From contig JAMPAN010000001.1 in NCBI GenBank assembly GCA_023667225.1, positions 586,633-650,632 of the forward strand: a DNA stretch of 64,000 nt. The letters run 5' to 3'. Position numbers and translations under genes: made by a program. The DNA is from Oxalobacter formigenes. GTDB lineage: Bacteria; Pseudomonadota; Gammaproteobacteria; Burkholderiales; Burkholderiaceae_D. Below, piece by piece: positions 48,434 to 58,337 of the stretch. Below the pieces are notes generated by a model. The model had not been told where the DNA came from. It saw only the letters and a list, made by a program, of their open reading frames with translations, and searched no databases. Numbering within the stretch: position 1 is the stretch's first letter; every line of letters starts with the position of its first letter.

Positions 48434-48599
48434 ATTCTGTGTAACTTCATGCAAGACTGACTGTATCAAACTGGCAATATGCTTTCTGCTGCCCTCTGCC
48501 TCAAGCCCTGTTATTGGATACCTTGTTGTGCTATCGCATAATCCTGCCAGTAGTGCTGGTTAAAATGGAACGTTCCATTGACTTTGATAGGCAAATAGC

Positions 48600-49502
48600 A
48601 TGAATCCTTTCTTTCTCGAAAAGATAGCAGGTAAATTGTTGTTTATTGTTATAGCAAGCCTGATATCAGTTGCCCATGCTCAGAATAATGCTGCAAAGGC
48701 CATGAGAACGGCTTATGAACGCCTAAAACCACAACTAGAGCAAAATACTTACCATAATTCTATTTGGCTTTCCTCCCTGGAAAGCCCAAACAGCATAACA
48801 GGAGAAATTTACGGGAAGCTGGATCATCCTTTTTCAGCTGTCAGGCAGAATCTTCGGGATCCGGTCAGCTGGTGTGAAATCCTGTTTCTGCACCTGAATA
48901 TAAAATACTGCAAGGTAACAGATGGACAAACCATCGAAATTTATGCCGGTACAAAGAAACCCCAGTCCCTGGAAACAGCGACACGCATGCAATACCGTTT
49001 CAGTAAAGTTGCCAATAATGAAAATTACATGAATGTTGCCATGAATGCAGAAAAGGGACCGTACGGTACATCCCATGTGAGCATTACCATGCAGGCTATT
49101 CCCATAAACACCAGACAGAGTTTTATTCGGGTAGATTACGGTTACCGTTATGGCACAGCAGCCAGTTTGGCTATGAAAACTTACTTGGCCACAACCGGGA
49201 AAAATAAGGCCGGTATAAGCATAACCGGAAAAAAAGCAGACGGAACCCCGGAGTATGCATCAGGCATGCGTGGAATAATCGAACGCAACGCATTGCGTTA
49301 TTATCTGGCTGTCAATTCCTACCTGGATTCGCTTTCCCTGCCGGTAAACAAGCAATGTGATTACCGTCTTGCTGCCTGGTTTGATGCCACAGCACGCTAT
49401 CCGCAATTGCATGAAATCAGCAAAGATGCCTATCTGAAAATGAAAAAAGAAGAATATCGTCGGAATAAAGAAAGCATACAGACAATGTACCTGCCGCAAT
49501 AG
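48600..49502 (+). CDS. Unrecognised exported protein
   Basis: A 300-residue protein with a signal peptide (LLFIVIASLISVAHAQ, cleaved after AHA). The mature part has few cysteines (about four), blocks SAVRQNLRDPVSWCEILFLH, KYCKVTDGQTIEIYAGTKK, YRFSKVANNENYMNVAMNAE and KGPYGTSHVSITMQAI. I do not recognise a family; a periplasmic or outer-membrane-associated role is likely from the signal. It is convergent with yicC (7-base gap). Confidence 0.7.
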   Translation: MNPFFLEKIAGKLLFIVIASLISVAHAQNNAAKAMRTAYERLKPQLEQNTYHNSIWLSSLESPNSITGEIYGKLDHPFSAVRQNLRDPVSWCEILFLHLNIKYCKVTDGQTIEIYAGTKKPQSLETATRMQYRFSKVANNENYMNVAMNAEKGPYGTSHVSITMQAIPINTRQSFIRVDYGYRYGTAASLAMKTYLATTGKNKAGISITGKKADGTPEYASGMRGIIERNALRYYLAVNSYLDSLSLPVNKQCDYRLAAWFDATARYPQLHEISKDAYLKMKKEEYRRNKESIQTMYLPQ

Positions 49503-49509
49503 AAAAAAG

Positions 49510-50421
49510 CTATTCCAGATTTTGTACCTGCTCTCGAATCTGCTCAATCAATAATTTCAGGTCAACAGAAGCATCAGATACTTCCCGTACAGTTGCCTTT
49601 GATCCAAGCGTATTAGCTTCACGGTTCAGTTCCTGAAGCATGAAATCCAGCCGCTTTCCAACCATTCCCCCTTTTTCCAGAATACGGCGAATTTCTTCGA
49701 GGTGAATGGTCATTCTGGACAGCTCTTCAGCCACATCAATTTTTGTGCCATAAAGCAGCACTTCTTGCCGGATACGCTCATATGCCTCCTGCTCGGATAC
49801 AACCGGCGTACCAACCTGTGAAGCAGCCAATCCAAGAGCCTCCTGCATCCGCTCAATCGACCGCTGTTGAAACTGTAAAAGAACCTGCGGAATCAGCGGA
49901 GCCACCTTTTGCACAATCGCTTCCATGCCTGCCACTTTCTCAAACAAAGTAGCTGCTAGCGCCTCCCCCTCACGATGGCGAGCCGCAATAAAAGACTCTA
50001 TTGCAGAAAGCATAGCTGCCATTACCTGACTTTTCAGCGTTTCCGGTTCAACACTCGCTTCCTCTATTACACCAGGCCAACGCAGCAATTCATTTATCGT
50101 AAAGGGCACTGCATCTGGAAACTGACAATGGACAGCATCCTGAAGCCGGGCAAGCTCTGCCAACACAGCATAATTGAGCGCATAAGATAAACCAGCTTTT
50201 TTTTCACGCGACAAAACGAGGCGGCACTCGACTTTTCCTCGCGAAATACGTTGCATAATAACTTCGCGCAAAGCAGGCTCAAATGTGCGCAACTCGTCAT
50301 TCATGCGAAACTGTAAATCCAGGTAACGCGAGTTGACACTTTTAATTTCAATCGTCAGCGCCCCGGCATCAGTTTCTTCCGAAATGCTTGCATATCCCGT
50401 CATGCTCCTGACAGACATCAT
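49510..50421 (-). CDS. yicC: YicC-family endoribonuclease
   Basis: A 303-residue protein with N-terminal SMTGYASISEETDAGALTIE and IKSVNSRYLDLQFRMNDELR and C-terminal KRLDFMLQELNREANTLGSK, both diagnostic of YicC. E. coli YicC is a stress-related endoribonuclease. Start at 50421 has GGA 6-8 bases upstream; the ATG six codons inside (MTGYAS) is an alternative. Confidence 0.92.
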   Translation of the reverse strand: MMSVRSMTGYASISEETDAGALTIEIKSVNSRYLDLQFRMNDELRTFEPALREVIMQRISRGKVECRLVLSREKKAGLSYALNYAVLAELARLQDAVHCQFPDAVPFTINELLRWPGVIEEASVEPETLKSQVMAAMLSAIESFIAARHREGEALAATLFEKVAGMEAIVQKVAPLIPQVLLQFQQRSIERMQEALGLAASQVGTPVVSEQEAYERIRQEVLLYGTKIDVAEELSRMTIHLEEIRRILEKGGMVGKRLDFMLQELNREANTLGSKATVREVSDASVDLKLLIEQIREQVQNLE

Positions 50422-50512
50422 GAAATTCCGTTTCCAATCCAATCAGGTTACCAAACCTGTAGTTCGAGCGGGGAAAAACAGTAAAATACCTTTTCCCCAG
50501 AATCAAAATTAA

Positions 50513-51025
50513 TCAATATTCCGACTGCCAATCCGTACCTTTATCCCAGCGAGATTGCCAATGCTTGAGATACTGTTGCGCAATTTCCGGATTATCGCGG
50601 ATAACAACAACATTTTCACTGTTACCGTCTGCAGCTGACTTGCTGTAATTGTAGCTGCCGGTTTCCACTGTTTTATCATCTATGACTATATATTTGTCGT
50701 GATGGATGCGGTACGCAGAGATCACCCTCAAAGGAATACCGGCATTGACTGCCAGATTCATGGCGGCCTTGCTTGCCCTGGAGCGATTCCCCTTTTCATC
50801 AACCACAATTCGGATATCCACACCCCGTTTTTTGGCAGTCAATAATTCACGCATCACTTTGGGACAGGTAAAGGAATAAGCGGCCATTCTGATACTACTC
50901 TGCGCAGAGCGAATAGTTTCAAGAATAAGTTCCTGGGCGCCGTTATCTGGCGAAAAAGCAACGTTTACCTCGGTTGCGAAACAGGGCAAACAGGCAAAAA
51001 ACAGCAAAAATAATAATTTCTTCAT
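50513..51025 (-). CDS. Secreted phospholipase D-type nuclease
   Basis: A 170-residue single-HKD protein with a signal peptide (LFLLFFACLPCFATE). The active-site motif HxKxxxxD is His109-Lys111-Asp116 in IHHDKYIVIDDKTVETGSYN. Length and motif match the Nuc endonuclease of the PLD superfamily, which works as a dimer in the periplasm. Substrate (DNA) is inferred from family. Confidence 0.88.
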   Translation of the reverse strand: MKKLLFLLFFACLPCFATEVNVAFSPDNGAQELILETIRSAQSSIRMAAYSFTCPKVMRELLTAKKRGVDIRIVVDEKGNRSRASKAAMNLAVNAGIPLRVISAYRIHHDKYIVIDDKTVETGSYNYSKSAADGNSENVVVIRDNPEIAQQYLKHWQSRWDKGTDWQSEY

Positions 51026-51133
51026 TGTATCTTCATATATCCGCTTTGTTGGACAATCTGCTGTCTATTTTTTAGTAAAAATAGACTCTAAATAAAAAAC
51101 ATAAGATGTTAATATACCTGAAAAAGGAGAAAA

Positions 51134-51205
51134 GCCTGTTTTCACTTCATAAAAGAAAATAACACTTTTAAAAACAGGCAGGGACAGGCATGTAACCCTG
51201 TCCCT
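51134..51205 (-). terminator. Hairpins downstream of efp
   Basis: Two stems lie just after efp on the minus strand: AGGGACAGG / CCTGTCCCT (51180-51205) and then GCCTGTTTT / AAAACAGGC (51134-51142 with 51171-51179). A TTTTT run follows the first stem. Together they make a probable terminator. Confidence 0.55.
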
Positions 51206-51239
51206 CTTGTTCCTTTTATCCAAATAATCACAAGACTGG

Positions 51240-51803
51240 TTATTTATTGGCCCTGCTACGATACTCATTGGTTCGGGTATCAATCTCTATTTTGTCGCCA
51301 ATCTCGACAAAGAGCGGAACTTGCAACGTATAACCGGAAGCAATCTGGGCTGATTTAGTTACTTTACCGGAAGAAGTATCCCCTTTTACGGCTGGCTCCG
51401 TATAAGTTACTTCGCGAATGATCGTATTGGGCATTTCTACTGAAATAGCCTTACCTTCGTAGAAAACGGCATCAGCTTCCATGCCATCCTCAAGATAATT
51501 GAGGACATCCCCCATATTTTCCGCTTCAATTTCATACTGGTGATACTCTGCATCCATCCAGACATACAGCGGTTCAGCAAAATAAGAATAAGTAACGGGC
51601 TTTCTCTCAAGTACAACTGTATTGAACTTGTCATCAGCCCGATATACTGATTCCATATTGGATCCTGTCAGCAAATTTTTTAATTTCATCTTGCAGACAG
51701 AGGCATTGCGGCCGGATTTGGAAAACTCTGATTTAAGAACCACCATGGGCTCATCGTTGACCATAATGACATTACCGGTACGTATTTCCTGTGCTTGTTT
51801 CAT
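51240..51803 (-). CDS. efp: Elongation factor P (Arg32 type)
   Basis: A 187-residue EF-P that relieves ribosome stalling at polyproline stretches. Residue 32 at the loop tip is arginine ([11 protein letters not shown]), the form that is rhamnosylated by EarP rather than lysylated. Domain III is intact ([20 protein letters not shown]). It is immediately downstream of earP on the same strand. Confidence 0.97.
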   Translation of the reverse strand: MKQAQEIRTGNVIMVNDEPMVVLKSEFSKSGRNASVCKMKLKNLLTGSNMESVYRADDKFNTVVLERKPVTYSYFAEPLYVWMDAEYHQYEIEAENMGDVLNYLEDGMEADAVFYEGKAISVEMPNTIIREVTYTEPAVKGDTSSGKVTKSAQIASGYTLQVPLFVEIGDKIEIDTRTNEYRSRANK

Positions 51804-51875
51804 AACATAATAATCAAATTAAAACTGAAAAATCCCTGCACATAGCAAGGCAACGTGAAAGTAAACTTGGCTATT

Positions 51876-53039
51876 TTAGCGCATTCTGAGGATAAATCGG
51901 AAAAGTGATGCGGCAAAATCTTTCCTTTCCGCTATTTTCCTTTCCCAAGCTGTTGCATGTCGAGCCACATCAGGCCGCGCTATAAAAAACATGTTTCTCA
52001 AAACAGCTGCATACTCCTCTTCTGCGATTCCTATCCTGTTCCATACCATCCATGCCTTTTGGACAACTTCCGATGCAGGTGCAGAAAGACCTGCAAGATA
52101 GCGATCAAGGAAAGCGCAAAGTTTGGGAACATGCACCGCCTCTTTCTGGGGATAAATATGCCAGATAAATGGCTTGGCTGCCCATTGTGCTCTGACGAAG
52201 GAATCTTCTCCCCTGACAACATTCAAATCACATGACCAAAGCAACCTGTCATATTCATCCTGATCCACAAACGGGATTACCCGAACAGTCAGTCTCCCCT
52301 TTGTCCGCACTGAGCCAGCCTTTGCCGCCATACCCAAAAAAAGACTGACACGCCTAGAGGCAACCCCCTCTGGCACCACACAACATATATGTTGCCTGTC
52401 TTGTTGTGCCAACATTTCAAACAAAGACGAAACAGGCGCATGATCATAACAAAAAAGTGACAGGAAACATGCCGCATTTTCTTTGATGCCGAGGCGATTA
52501 AATAAAGCTGAGCGCGCTGCACTATCCTGCTGAAACTGTTGACGGTCCCTGACCAATTGGTTCTCTCGTATCAATCCTCCCGTTTTTTCTGTAAATCCCG
52601 GGAAAAAAAAATACTTTTTCAGAGAAAGCATGGGGTGCATGGAAAGCATTTCATGACACTCCTCCACCCAGGATTCAGCACTCAGGTATTCCATATTGAT
52701 CCACACCGGCTGAACCTGTCTGTTTGCCATGGCAGAAACATAACTGTCAGGCAAACGGCAACCAAACCCCTCGACAACAACATCAGGAATGGCTATCATT
52801 TCTTCAACAGGAAAGGAGTCATTCCACTCACGAACCTCTACCCCGCAAACCAGCCTCTCATTTGGCTGCCAGTCCGATTCGGAAACTATTCTTTTCAGAA
52901 CAATTATCCGGTCTATCCATAACCGAACCCTTACTGGATACTCCCGGACAAGCTGCCGGGCCAGACGCCAGCAAACCCCGGCATCACCATAATTGTCAAT
53001 TACCTTGCAAAAAAGGTCGAGGCGAATATCTGCAGGCAT
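51876..53039 (-). CDS. earP: EF-P arginine rhamnosyltransferase EarP
   Basis: A 387-residue GT-B enzyme that transfers rhamnose from dTDP-rhamnose to Arg32 of EF-P. The N-terminal FCKVIDNYGDAGVCWRLARQ contains the catalytic Asp region, and the C-terminal NVVRGEDSFVRAQWAAKPFI with WHIYPQ binds the nucleotide sugar. Pairing with efp 72 bases downstream confirms the call. Confidence 0.95.
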   Translation of the reverse strand: MPADIRLDLFCKVIDNYGDAGVCWRLARQLVREYPVRVRLWIDRIIVLKRIVSESDWQPNERLVCGVEVREWNDSFPVEEMIAIPDVVVEGFGCRLPDSYVSAMANRQVQPVWINMEYLSAESWVEECHEMLSMHPMLSLKKYFFFPGFTEKTGGLIRENQLVRDRQQFQQDSAARSALFNRLGIKENAACFLSLFCYDHAPVSSLFEMLAQQDRQHICCVVPEGVASRRVSLFLGMAAKAGSVRTKGRLTVRVIPFVDQDEYDRLLWSCDLNVVRGEDSFVRAQWAAKPFIWHIYPQKEAVHVPKLCAFLDRYLAGLSAPASEVVQKAWMVWNRIGIAEEEYAAVLRNMFFIARPDVARHATAWERKIAERKDFAASLFRFILRMR

Positions 53040-53053
53040 GCCATAAAATACAA

Positions 53054-53851
53054 TCAGGCAAAAGATTGCAAAAGATGCAACATTTGCGCAAAAACACGCG
53101 GATTGCCCGCAATAATATTACCCTTTTCCAGATAGGCCGCCTCCCCGGAAAAATCACTGACCAAACCGCCTGCCTCCGTTATCATCAGCGAACCGGCGGC
53201 AATATCCCAGATATTCAGATATTTTTCAAAAAAACCGTCATACCTCCCCGCTGCAACATAAGCCAGATCAAGCGCCGCAGCACCAGGCCGTCTCAGGCCG
53301 TGGCAATTCATGGTCATCACCTCAAACATTTTCAGGAATTGACGCAATAATTCGGGGTCTTTGTCTCGCGCAGCAAAACCGGTGCCAACAAGTGCTTGTG
53401 ATAACCTGTCTGTTCTCGAAACCCGCAGCCTTTTATTATTGAGAAAAGCCCCGGCCCCTTTGCTGGCAGTAAACAGGTCATTATGCACCGGATCGTAAAT
53501 AACAGCCTGAGTCACCACCCCTTTTTGCTGCAAAGCAATAGAAACAGCATACTGCGGGAAACCGTGAATAAAGTTGGTTGTTCCGTCAAGTGGATCAATA
53601 ATCCAGACAAACTCGCTCTCATCGTTCAGGTTGGCAGATGCACCGGATTCTTCAGCCAGCACAGCATGATTGGGATAAGCTGTTAACAAGACTTCAATGA
53701 TGGCCTGTTCAGCAGCCTTATCCACTTCTGTGACAAAGTCATTTTGTCTTTTGGCTGTAACAACCAACTGATCCAGGTCGAATGTAGCACGATTGATAAT
53801 TGAGGCGGCACGGCGGGCTGCCTTTACCGCCGTGTTGAGCATAGGGTGCAT
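53054..53851 (-). CDS. suhB: Inositol monophosphatase family protein SuhB
   Basis: A 265-residue metal-dependent phosphatase: Glu67 in LAEESG, Asp86/Asp89 in [13 protein letters not shown], and [15 protein letters not shown]. SuhB also acts in rRNA antitermination in E. coli. The ATG at 53851 has GGA 8 bases upstream and gives the usual N terminus. Ends 14 bases before earP. Confidence 0.93.
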   Translation of the reverse strand: MHPMLNTAVKAARRAASIINRATFDLDQLVVTAKRQNDFVTEVDKAAEQAIIEVLLTAYPNHAVLAEESGASANLNDESEFVWIIDPLDGTTNFIHGFPQYAVSIALQQKGVVTQAVIYDPVHNDLFTASKGAGAFLNNKRLRVSRTDRLSQALVGTGFAARDKDPELLRQFLKMFEVMTMNCHGLRRPGAAALDLAYVAAGRYDGFFEKYLNIWDIAAGSLMITEAGGLVSDFSGEAAYLEKGNIIAGNPRVFAQMLHLLQSFA

Positions 53852-53986
53852 AGCGCTTCCGTTAAAATAAAAGGAACCGTGCATTCAAACTTGACACGGC
53901 ACACAAATAAAAAATTAAAGAACAGCTTGCCCTGCATCAGGACATCAGCTGTCTCTTGCAGCATCTGAAAGAAGGCATTATTGTAA

Positions 53987-54757
53987 ATGAACACATCGCA
54001 AACGGATATATCCATTTTTTCAAACCTTCGTTTCATTCTGGTTGAAACCAGTCATCCTGGCAATGTCGGCATGGCAGCCCGTGCCATGAAAACCATGGGA
54101 TTCAATAACCTGATACTCGTCCGGCCACGATTGCCAGATGCTTTAAAGCATGAAGCAGCCATCCGTTTTGCCAGCAATGCCTTGGATATCCTGGGAAATG
54201 CCCATATTACCGATTCGATTGACGAAGCACTAAAAGGATGCCATTTTGCAGGGGCTGTTACCAGCCGCTTCCGCGAATTTGCCCCGCCGCTTCTTCAGGC
54301 ACGTGAGGCAGCCTCCCTCATGGCCACTTCTCCAGAATTGTATCCAGCCCTGGTTTTTGGAAGCGAAAAATTTGGCCTGCCAAATGAAATTGTCGAAAAA
54401 TGCCATGCCTTAATCAGCATCCCTGCAAACCCGCAGTATGCTTCTCTGAACCTGGCACAAGCTGTGCAGATCCTGGCTTATGAATGCCGCATGGCAATTC
54501 CTCAAACCCTCTTGCCAAACCAGAACGTTGAATCAGCCGGATTCACAGACAAACCTGCAACTGTCACCCAAATTAACGGCATGGTAGATCACCTGGAAAA
54601 AGCGCTGGTTGCCATCCGCTTTCTGGACAAAAATCACCCTAAGAAACTGATGCCCCGTTTGAGGCGGCTTTTTTCAAGAAGCCGGCTGGAAGTAGAAGAA
54701 GTTAATATTCTGCGGGGTATTGCCAAACAAATCCTATACAAAACCGGGGAAAACTGA
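53987..54757 (+). CDS. trmJ: tRNA (Cm32/Um32) methyltransferase TrmJ
   Basis: A 256-residue SPOUT methyltransferase: FILVETSHPGNVGMAARAMK at the N terminus, VFGSEKFGLPNEIVEKC and IPANPQYASLNLAQAVQIL forming the knotted SAM site, and a C-terminal helical extension. It 2'-O-methylates residue 32 of certain tRNAs. Divergent from suhB. Confidence 0.94.
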   Translation: MNTSQTDISIFSNLRFILVETSHPGNVGMAARAMKTMGFNNLILVRPRLPDALKHEAAIRFASNALDILGNAHITDSIDEALKGCHFAGAVTSRFREFAPPLLQAREAASLMATSPELYPALVFGSEKFGLPNEIVEKCHALISIPANPQYASLNLAQAVQILAYECRMAIPQTLLPNQNVESAGFTDKPATVTQINGMVDHLEKALVAIRFLDKNHPKKLMPRLRRLFSRSRLEVEEVNILRGIAKQILYKTGEN

Positions 54758-54778
54758 TCAAAAAAACGGGCTGATCTA

Positions 54779-55402
54779 TTACACACTCCTGACAAGACCA
54801 ACAACCACCCCTTCCAGCGAAAAATCATCCCCGCCATGTATCACAATAGGTTTAAAATCCGGATTCTCGGAATGCAGTTCTATATCATGTCCCTCCTTTC
54901 TGAAACGCTTAACTGTCACCTCATCGCCAATACGCGCCACGACAATTTGCCCATCGCACACGTGATCCGTCTTCTTTACAGCTATCAAATCCCCTTCCAA
55001 GATGCCGATATCCCTCATGGAAAGTCCGCGAACTTTTAAAAGAAAATCCGGCTTGTCAGAAAACAGCGATGAATCCAGGCGAAATTCCGCTTCAACATGT
55101 TCCTGTGCGAGAATAGGAGAACCAGCAGCCACACGGCCTACCAATGGCACAAGATAATGTTGTAAAACATCTGCCGTGATTTTCCTGTCTGCCTGGGGAA
55201 GACGGATACCCCTGGCAATGCCTGGCGTCATTTCAATAACCCCTTTTCGAGCCAGTGCCTGCAAATGCTCTTCTGCTGCATTAACAGAGCGGAAACCCAG
55301 TTTACTGGCTATTTCAGCACGCGTAGGCGGAAATCCCGTCTGTTCAATTGCGCCGCTAATCAGCTCAAGAATCTGCTGTTGGCGTGCAGTCAGCTTTTTC
55401 AT
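54779..55402 (-). CDS. lexA: SOS repressor LexA
   Basis: A 207-residue repressor. N-terminal winged helix ([20 protein letters not shown]), self-cleavage site Ala93-Gly94 in [10 protein letters not shown], catalytic Ser128 (GLSMRDIG) and Lys165 (TVKRFRK). RecA-stimulated cleavage induces the SOS response. A consensus LexA box lies in its own promoter. Confidence 0.97.
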   Translation of the reverse strand: MKKLTARQQQILELISGAIEQTGFPPTRAEIASKLGFRSVNAAEEHLQALARKGVIEMTPGIARGIRLPQADRKITADVLQHYLVPLVGRVAAGSPILAQEHVEAEFRLDSSLFSDKPDFLLKVRGLSMRDIGILEGDLIAVKKTDHVCDGQIVVARIGDEVTVKRFRKEGHDIELHSENPDFKPIVIHGGDDFSLEGVVVGLVRSV

Positions 55403-55445
55403 TGCATCCCTTTCTTATCAAACCGGAAAATACGGCACCGGCAAA

Positions 55446-55491
55446 CTGTATATCTTAACAGTATCATATATATTCATCCCATAAAATGCAA
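55446..55491 (-). promoter_or_regulatory. lexA promoter with SOS box
   Basis: CTGTATATCTTAACAG at 55446-55461 fits the CTGT-N8-ACAG LexA box. On the minus strand TTGCAT (55491-55486) and TATGAT (55468-55463) with a 17-base spacer form a promoter whose start region is covered by the box, so LexA would repress itself. Confidence 0.8.
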
Positions 55492-55540
55492 AACAGCCGT
55501 TCCTTTTTAAATGCTCTTTTGCTCGCAACCAGTAGAAATC

Positions 55541-55569
55541 TTGCAAAATACTGAATACACGGGTAAAAT
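55541..55569 (+). promoter_or_regulatory. Probable promoter of the rpsF operon
   Basis: TTGCAA (55541-55546), a 17-base spacer and TAAAAT (55564-55569), about 70 bases before rpsF. Confidence 0.5.
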
Positions 55570-55641
55570 TTTCGACTTTCTTCTTCCCGCACCCTACTTG
55601 ACGCTGGGGCGGGCTGTTTTCAATGTCCATAAGGAGTTCCA

Positions 55642-56067
55642 ATGCGTCACTATGAAATAGTATTTATCGTTCATCCGGATCAAAGCGAACAGGTTCCGGC
55701 TATGATCGAGCGTTACAAAAACACCATTACCTCTAAAGGCGGCCTGATTCACCGTGTTGAAGACTGGGGGCGCCGTCAGTTGGCTTATCTTATTAACAAA
55801 TTTGCCAAGGCCCACTACGTTTGCATGAATATTGAATGCAGTCATGAAACACTGCAGGAACTGGAAACAGCTTTCAAATTCAATGATGCCATTCTCAGGC
55901 ATCTGACCGTCAGAATGAAAAAAGCTGAAACTGCGCCTTCTCCAATGATGAAATCTGCACAAAAAGAAGAATCATCCAAAAACCGTAATGAATCAGATGC
56001 TTCTTCCCGGCCTGCCACACCGGCAACTGCAGAAGCAACGGCTGGAAACGGAACTGCATCAGCATAA
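55642..56067 (+). CDS. rpsF: Ribosomal protein bS6
   Basis: A 141-residue S6: [20 protein letters not shown] and the conserved [20 protein letters not shown]. The Ser/Thr/Ala-rich tail after residue ~100 ([19 protein letters not shown]) is longer than in E. coli. GGAG lies 6 bases before the ATG. First gene of the rpsF-priB-rpsR-rplI operon; S6 pairs with S18 in the 30S platform. Confidence 0.97.
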   Translation: MRHYEIVFIVHPDQSEQVPAMIERYKNTITSKGGLIHRVEDWGRRQLAYLINKFAKAHYVCMNIECSHETLQELETAFKFNDAILRHLTVRMKKAETAPSPMMKSAQKEESSKNRNESDASSRPATPATAEATAGNGTASA

Positions 56068-56099
56068 TGACAGCATAAAAAAGGAGGAGCAAAGCGCTT

Positions 56100-56441
56100 T
56101 TGGAAAACCGTCTTCAGCTTATTGCCTGTCTTATTGAACGCGACATTGTCCGCTTTACCCCTGCAGGCATACCAATAGTAACAGCCCTGTTGCAACATTG
56201 TTCGAGACAGACTGAAGCAGAAACTGAAAGACTGGTTGAACTGGAAATTCCCGCTATGGCTATCGGAAAAATAGCAAATGAGCTTGATAAGCTGGAAACA
56301 GGGAAAATTCAGTGTTTTACAGGATTTCTTGCAAAAAAAAGCAGGAACAGCAAAAGCCTCGTGTTCCATATTACTGATATCACGTCCATAACGGATCAGA
56401 ACAAATTACTTATACAGGAGCCTCAACATGGCAAACGGTAG
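56100..56441 (+). CDS. priB: Primosomal replication protein N, PriB
   Basis: A 113-residue OB-fold ssDNA-binding protein of replication restart, placed between rpsF and rpsR as in other beta- and gammaproteobacteria. N terminus [21 protein letters not shown]-terminal ends ...[20 protein letters not shown]. The start is TTG at 56100 with AGGAGGAG 12-19 bases upstream; no ATG fits. It overlaps rpsR by 14 bases. Confidence 0.88.
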   Translation: MENRLQLIACLIERDIVRFTPAGIPIVTALLQHCSRQTEAETERLVELEIPAMAIGKIANELDKLETGKIQCFTGFLAKKSRNSKSLVFHITDITSITDQNKLLIQEPQHGKR

Positions 56442-56712
56442 AAAATCCGACAAAGGAAAAATGAAAGAAAGACGCAAACAGCAAAATCCTCTGTTTAAAC
56501 GTAAAAAATTCTGCCGCTTTACAGCAGCTAAAGTGGAACAGGTCGATTACAAAGATATTGAAACCCTGAAAGATTTTATCCAGGAAAATGCCAAGATCAT
56601 GCCTGCCCGCCTGACAGGCACACGCGCAATCTATCAACGTCAGGTTGATACGGCTATCAAGCGTGCCCGCTTTCTGGCACTGTTGCCGTACACCTCATTG
56701 CACCAATCCTAA
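56428..56712 (+). CDS. rpsR: Ribosomal protein bS18
   Basis: A 94-residue S18 with a basic N terminus, [40 protein letters not shown] and [20 protein letters not shown], all diagnostic. ACAGGAG precedes the ATG, inside the priB end. Confidence 0.97.
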   Translation: MANGRKSDKGKMKERRKQQNPLFKRKKFCRFTAAKVEQVDYKDIETLKDFIQENAKIMPARLTGTRAIYQRQVDTAIKRARFLALLPYTSLHQS

Positions 56713-56745
56713 TTACAGCGCGTTTACCGGATATTGGAGAGAATT

Positions 56746-57198
56746 ATGCAAGTTATTTTGTTGGAAAAAATCACCAATCTTGGCAATCTGGGAGATATCG
56801 TCCGCGTCAAGGATGGTTATGCCCGTAATTACCTCATTCCGCAGCGTATGGCACGCCGGGCAACAGCGTTGGCTATCGAGGAATTCGAAAAACGTCGTGC
56901 AGAACTGGAAAAAACGGCAGCTGAAAAACTTGCCGCCGCTCAGGCTCAAGGCGAAAAACTGGATGGTATGACTGTCCAGATTCAGCAAAAATCCGGGGTG
57001 GACGGCCGTCTTTTTGGTTCAGTAACCAATGCGGATATTGCTGAAGCTCTTTCTAAACAAGGGTTCGATATACAAAAATCCCAGGTTCGCCTGCCGACTG
57101 GTCCCCTTAAAACTGTAGGGGATTTTCCTGTTGCAGTCTCCCTGCATACAGATGTAGTAGTAAATGTTACTGTATCCGTACTGGGCGAGCATGTATAA
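56746..57198 (+). CDS. rplI: Ribosomal protein bL9
   Basis: A 150-residue L9: [20 protein letters not shown] and [20 protein letters not shown], the long central helix, and the C-terminal domain [32 protein letters not shown] precedes the ATG at 56746; the frame opens four codons earlier at a TTG. dnaB, often next, is not here. Confidence 0.97.
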   Translation: MQVILLEKITNLGNLGDIVRVKDGYARNYLIPQRMARRATALAIEEFEKRRAELEKTAAEKLAAAQAQGEKLDGMTVQIQQKSGVDGRLFGSVTNADIAEALSKQGFDIQKSQVRLPTGPLKTVGDFPVAVSLHTDVVVNVTVSVLGEHV

Positions 57199-57233
57199 AT
57201 TGCCTCTTAAGGATCATTCATTGTAAAAAATTG

Positions 57234-57274
57234 AAAAAAGCCCGATGGCTGTATCACCTCTTCGGGCTTTTTTC
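57234..57274 (+). terminator. Terminator of the rpsF-rplI operon
   Basis: An 11-bp stem AAAAAGCCCGA / TCGGGCTTTTT with a 16-base loop and a U-run, 36 bases after rplI. Confidence 0.88.
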
Positions 57275-57383
57275 ATATTATATTTATATAAAATTTATCT
57301 TTCAGCAAGAGTTTAATTAACCTCTAATCATTGCCATTTTGCATACTGTATTCCCCCTTATAGAAACAAACGTAGCATTAAAT

Positions 57384-57761
57384 TCACCGGCAAAAAATTT
57401 GAAGCGATTTCATTTCAATAATCGTCTCATCAATATTTTTTCTGCTCAGTCTTCCCCGATTCAGATAACGTGCAAAATGACGCATCATATGCTCATTTGT
57501 ATATTTTCCCACCTCAAAACTTCTTGATTCCATACCTTTATTGATAGCATCTTTGGAAAGAAGATAGCTGACATTTCTTCCTTCCCTGATTTCCCGAACC
57601 AAAATACAGTATTTCTTTTCAATATAGCTCAGGATAATCGCACGTTCTGTTCTTTGGCTTATCGGCCTTCTCCTTATTTTCTCTGAGACATCAGCCTGCC
57701 ATAGCGGCAGAATTACTTTAGAAAAAACAGATGAGCGCAATTCAGCATGATCTATATACAT
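57384..57761 (-). CDS. Unrecognised 125-residue basic protein
   Basis: GAGGG stands 7 bases before the ATG at 57761. The protein is basic and helical: YIDHAELRSSVFSKVILPLW, RRRPISQRTERAIILSYIEK, HFARYLNRGRLSRKNIDE. No signal peptide or membrane segment. I do not recognise it; a small nucleic-acid-binding or regulator-like protein is possible but unsupported. Confidence 0.5.
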   Translation of the reverse strand: MYIDHAELRSSVFSKVILPLWQADVSEKIRRRPISQRTERAIILSYIEKKYCILVREIREGRNVSYLLSKDAINKGMESRSFEVGKYTNEHMMRHFARYLNRGRLSRKNIDETIIEMKSLQIFCR

Positions 57762-58337
57762 CGTATCCCTCAATAATTCATCAAGCTAAAAACGAAAACC
57801 ATGATTGCTCTCCTGCCTCCGCTCATCTGTAGGAATAAGAGACGGAGGGAGATAAAAAGCGTGTTATCAAAACTGCTTATTTTCCCCCTACCCTGTCTGC
57901 TCTGATTTGATAAATATCACCCATGATCCCAAAATTCAGTAAATTTTTTGTTTTATTTTTCCTCTAAAAGGTCACAATCAATAAGATTACCATTTTCTTT
58001 CTGACAAGCAGAAAGAAAACCATCCAAATTAAAATATAAAATAAAGCAGATATTTAAAGCTGTTCGGCCCGCTGTTCAATCTGCCAGGACCCAACAATAT
58101 ACTTTCAAAAATCATGAAAAGGCAGATGGCTAATATCAAAAATACCAATTCTCACATAGGAAAGCTTTTCTATATAAGAAAAAATATAGCGATATGAATC
58201 AGAACAGGTTACGAACAGAAACAGGCAATCTGTATCAGATAATCTTTATTTTCAGTCTATGATATTCTACTGATATGCCTTTTTACACAATGAAAAGAAG
58301 CAGGCTGTTCCTCATAGATAACAAAACCAGATCTATT
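57762..58337. other. AT-rich intergenic region before dnaQ end
   Basis: About 575 bases without a supportable gene. It holds the hairpin at 57993-58019. A minus-strand stretch around 58070-58190 reads YIEKLSYVRIGIFDISHLPF then a stop and YIVGSWQIEQRAEQL; it looks faintly protein-like and might be a gene scrap, but I cannot assign it. Confidence 0.4.
57993..58019. repeat. 11-bp AT-rich perfect hairpin
   Basis: TTTTCTTTCTG / CAGAAAGAAAA around the loop ACAAG. It could act as a weak terminator for the leftward unknown gene or for neither; no adjoining U-run beyond the stem. Confidence 0.5.
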
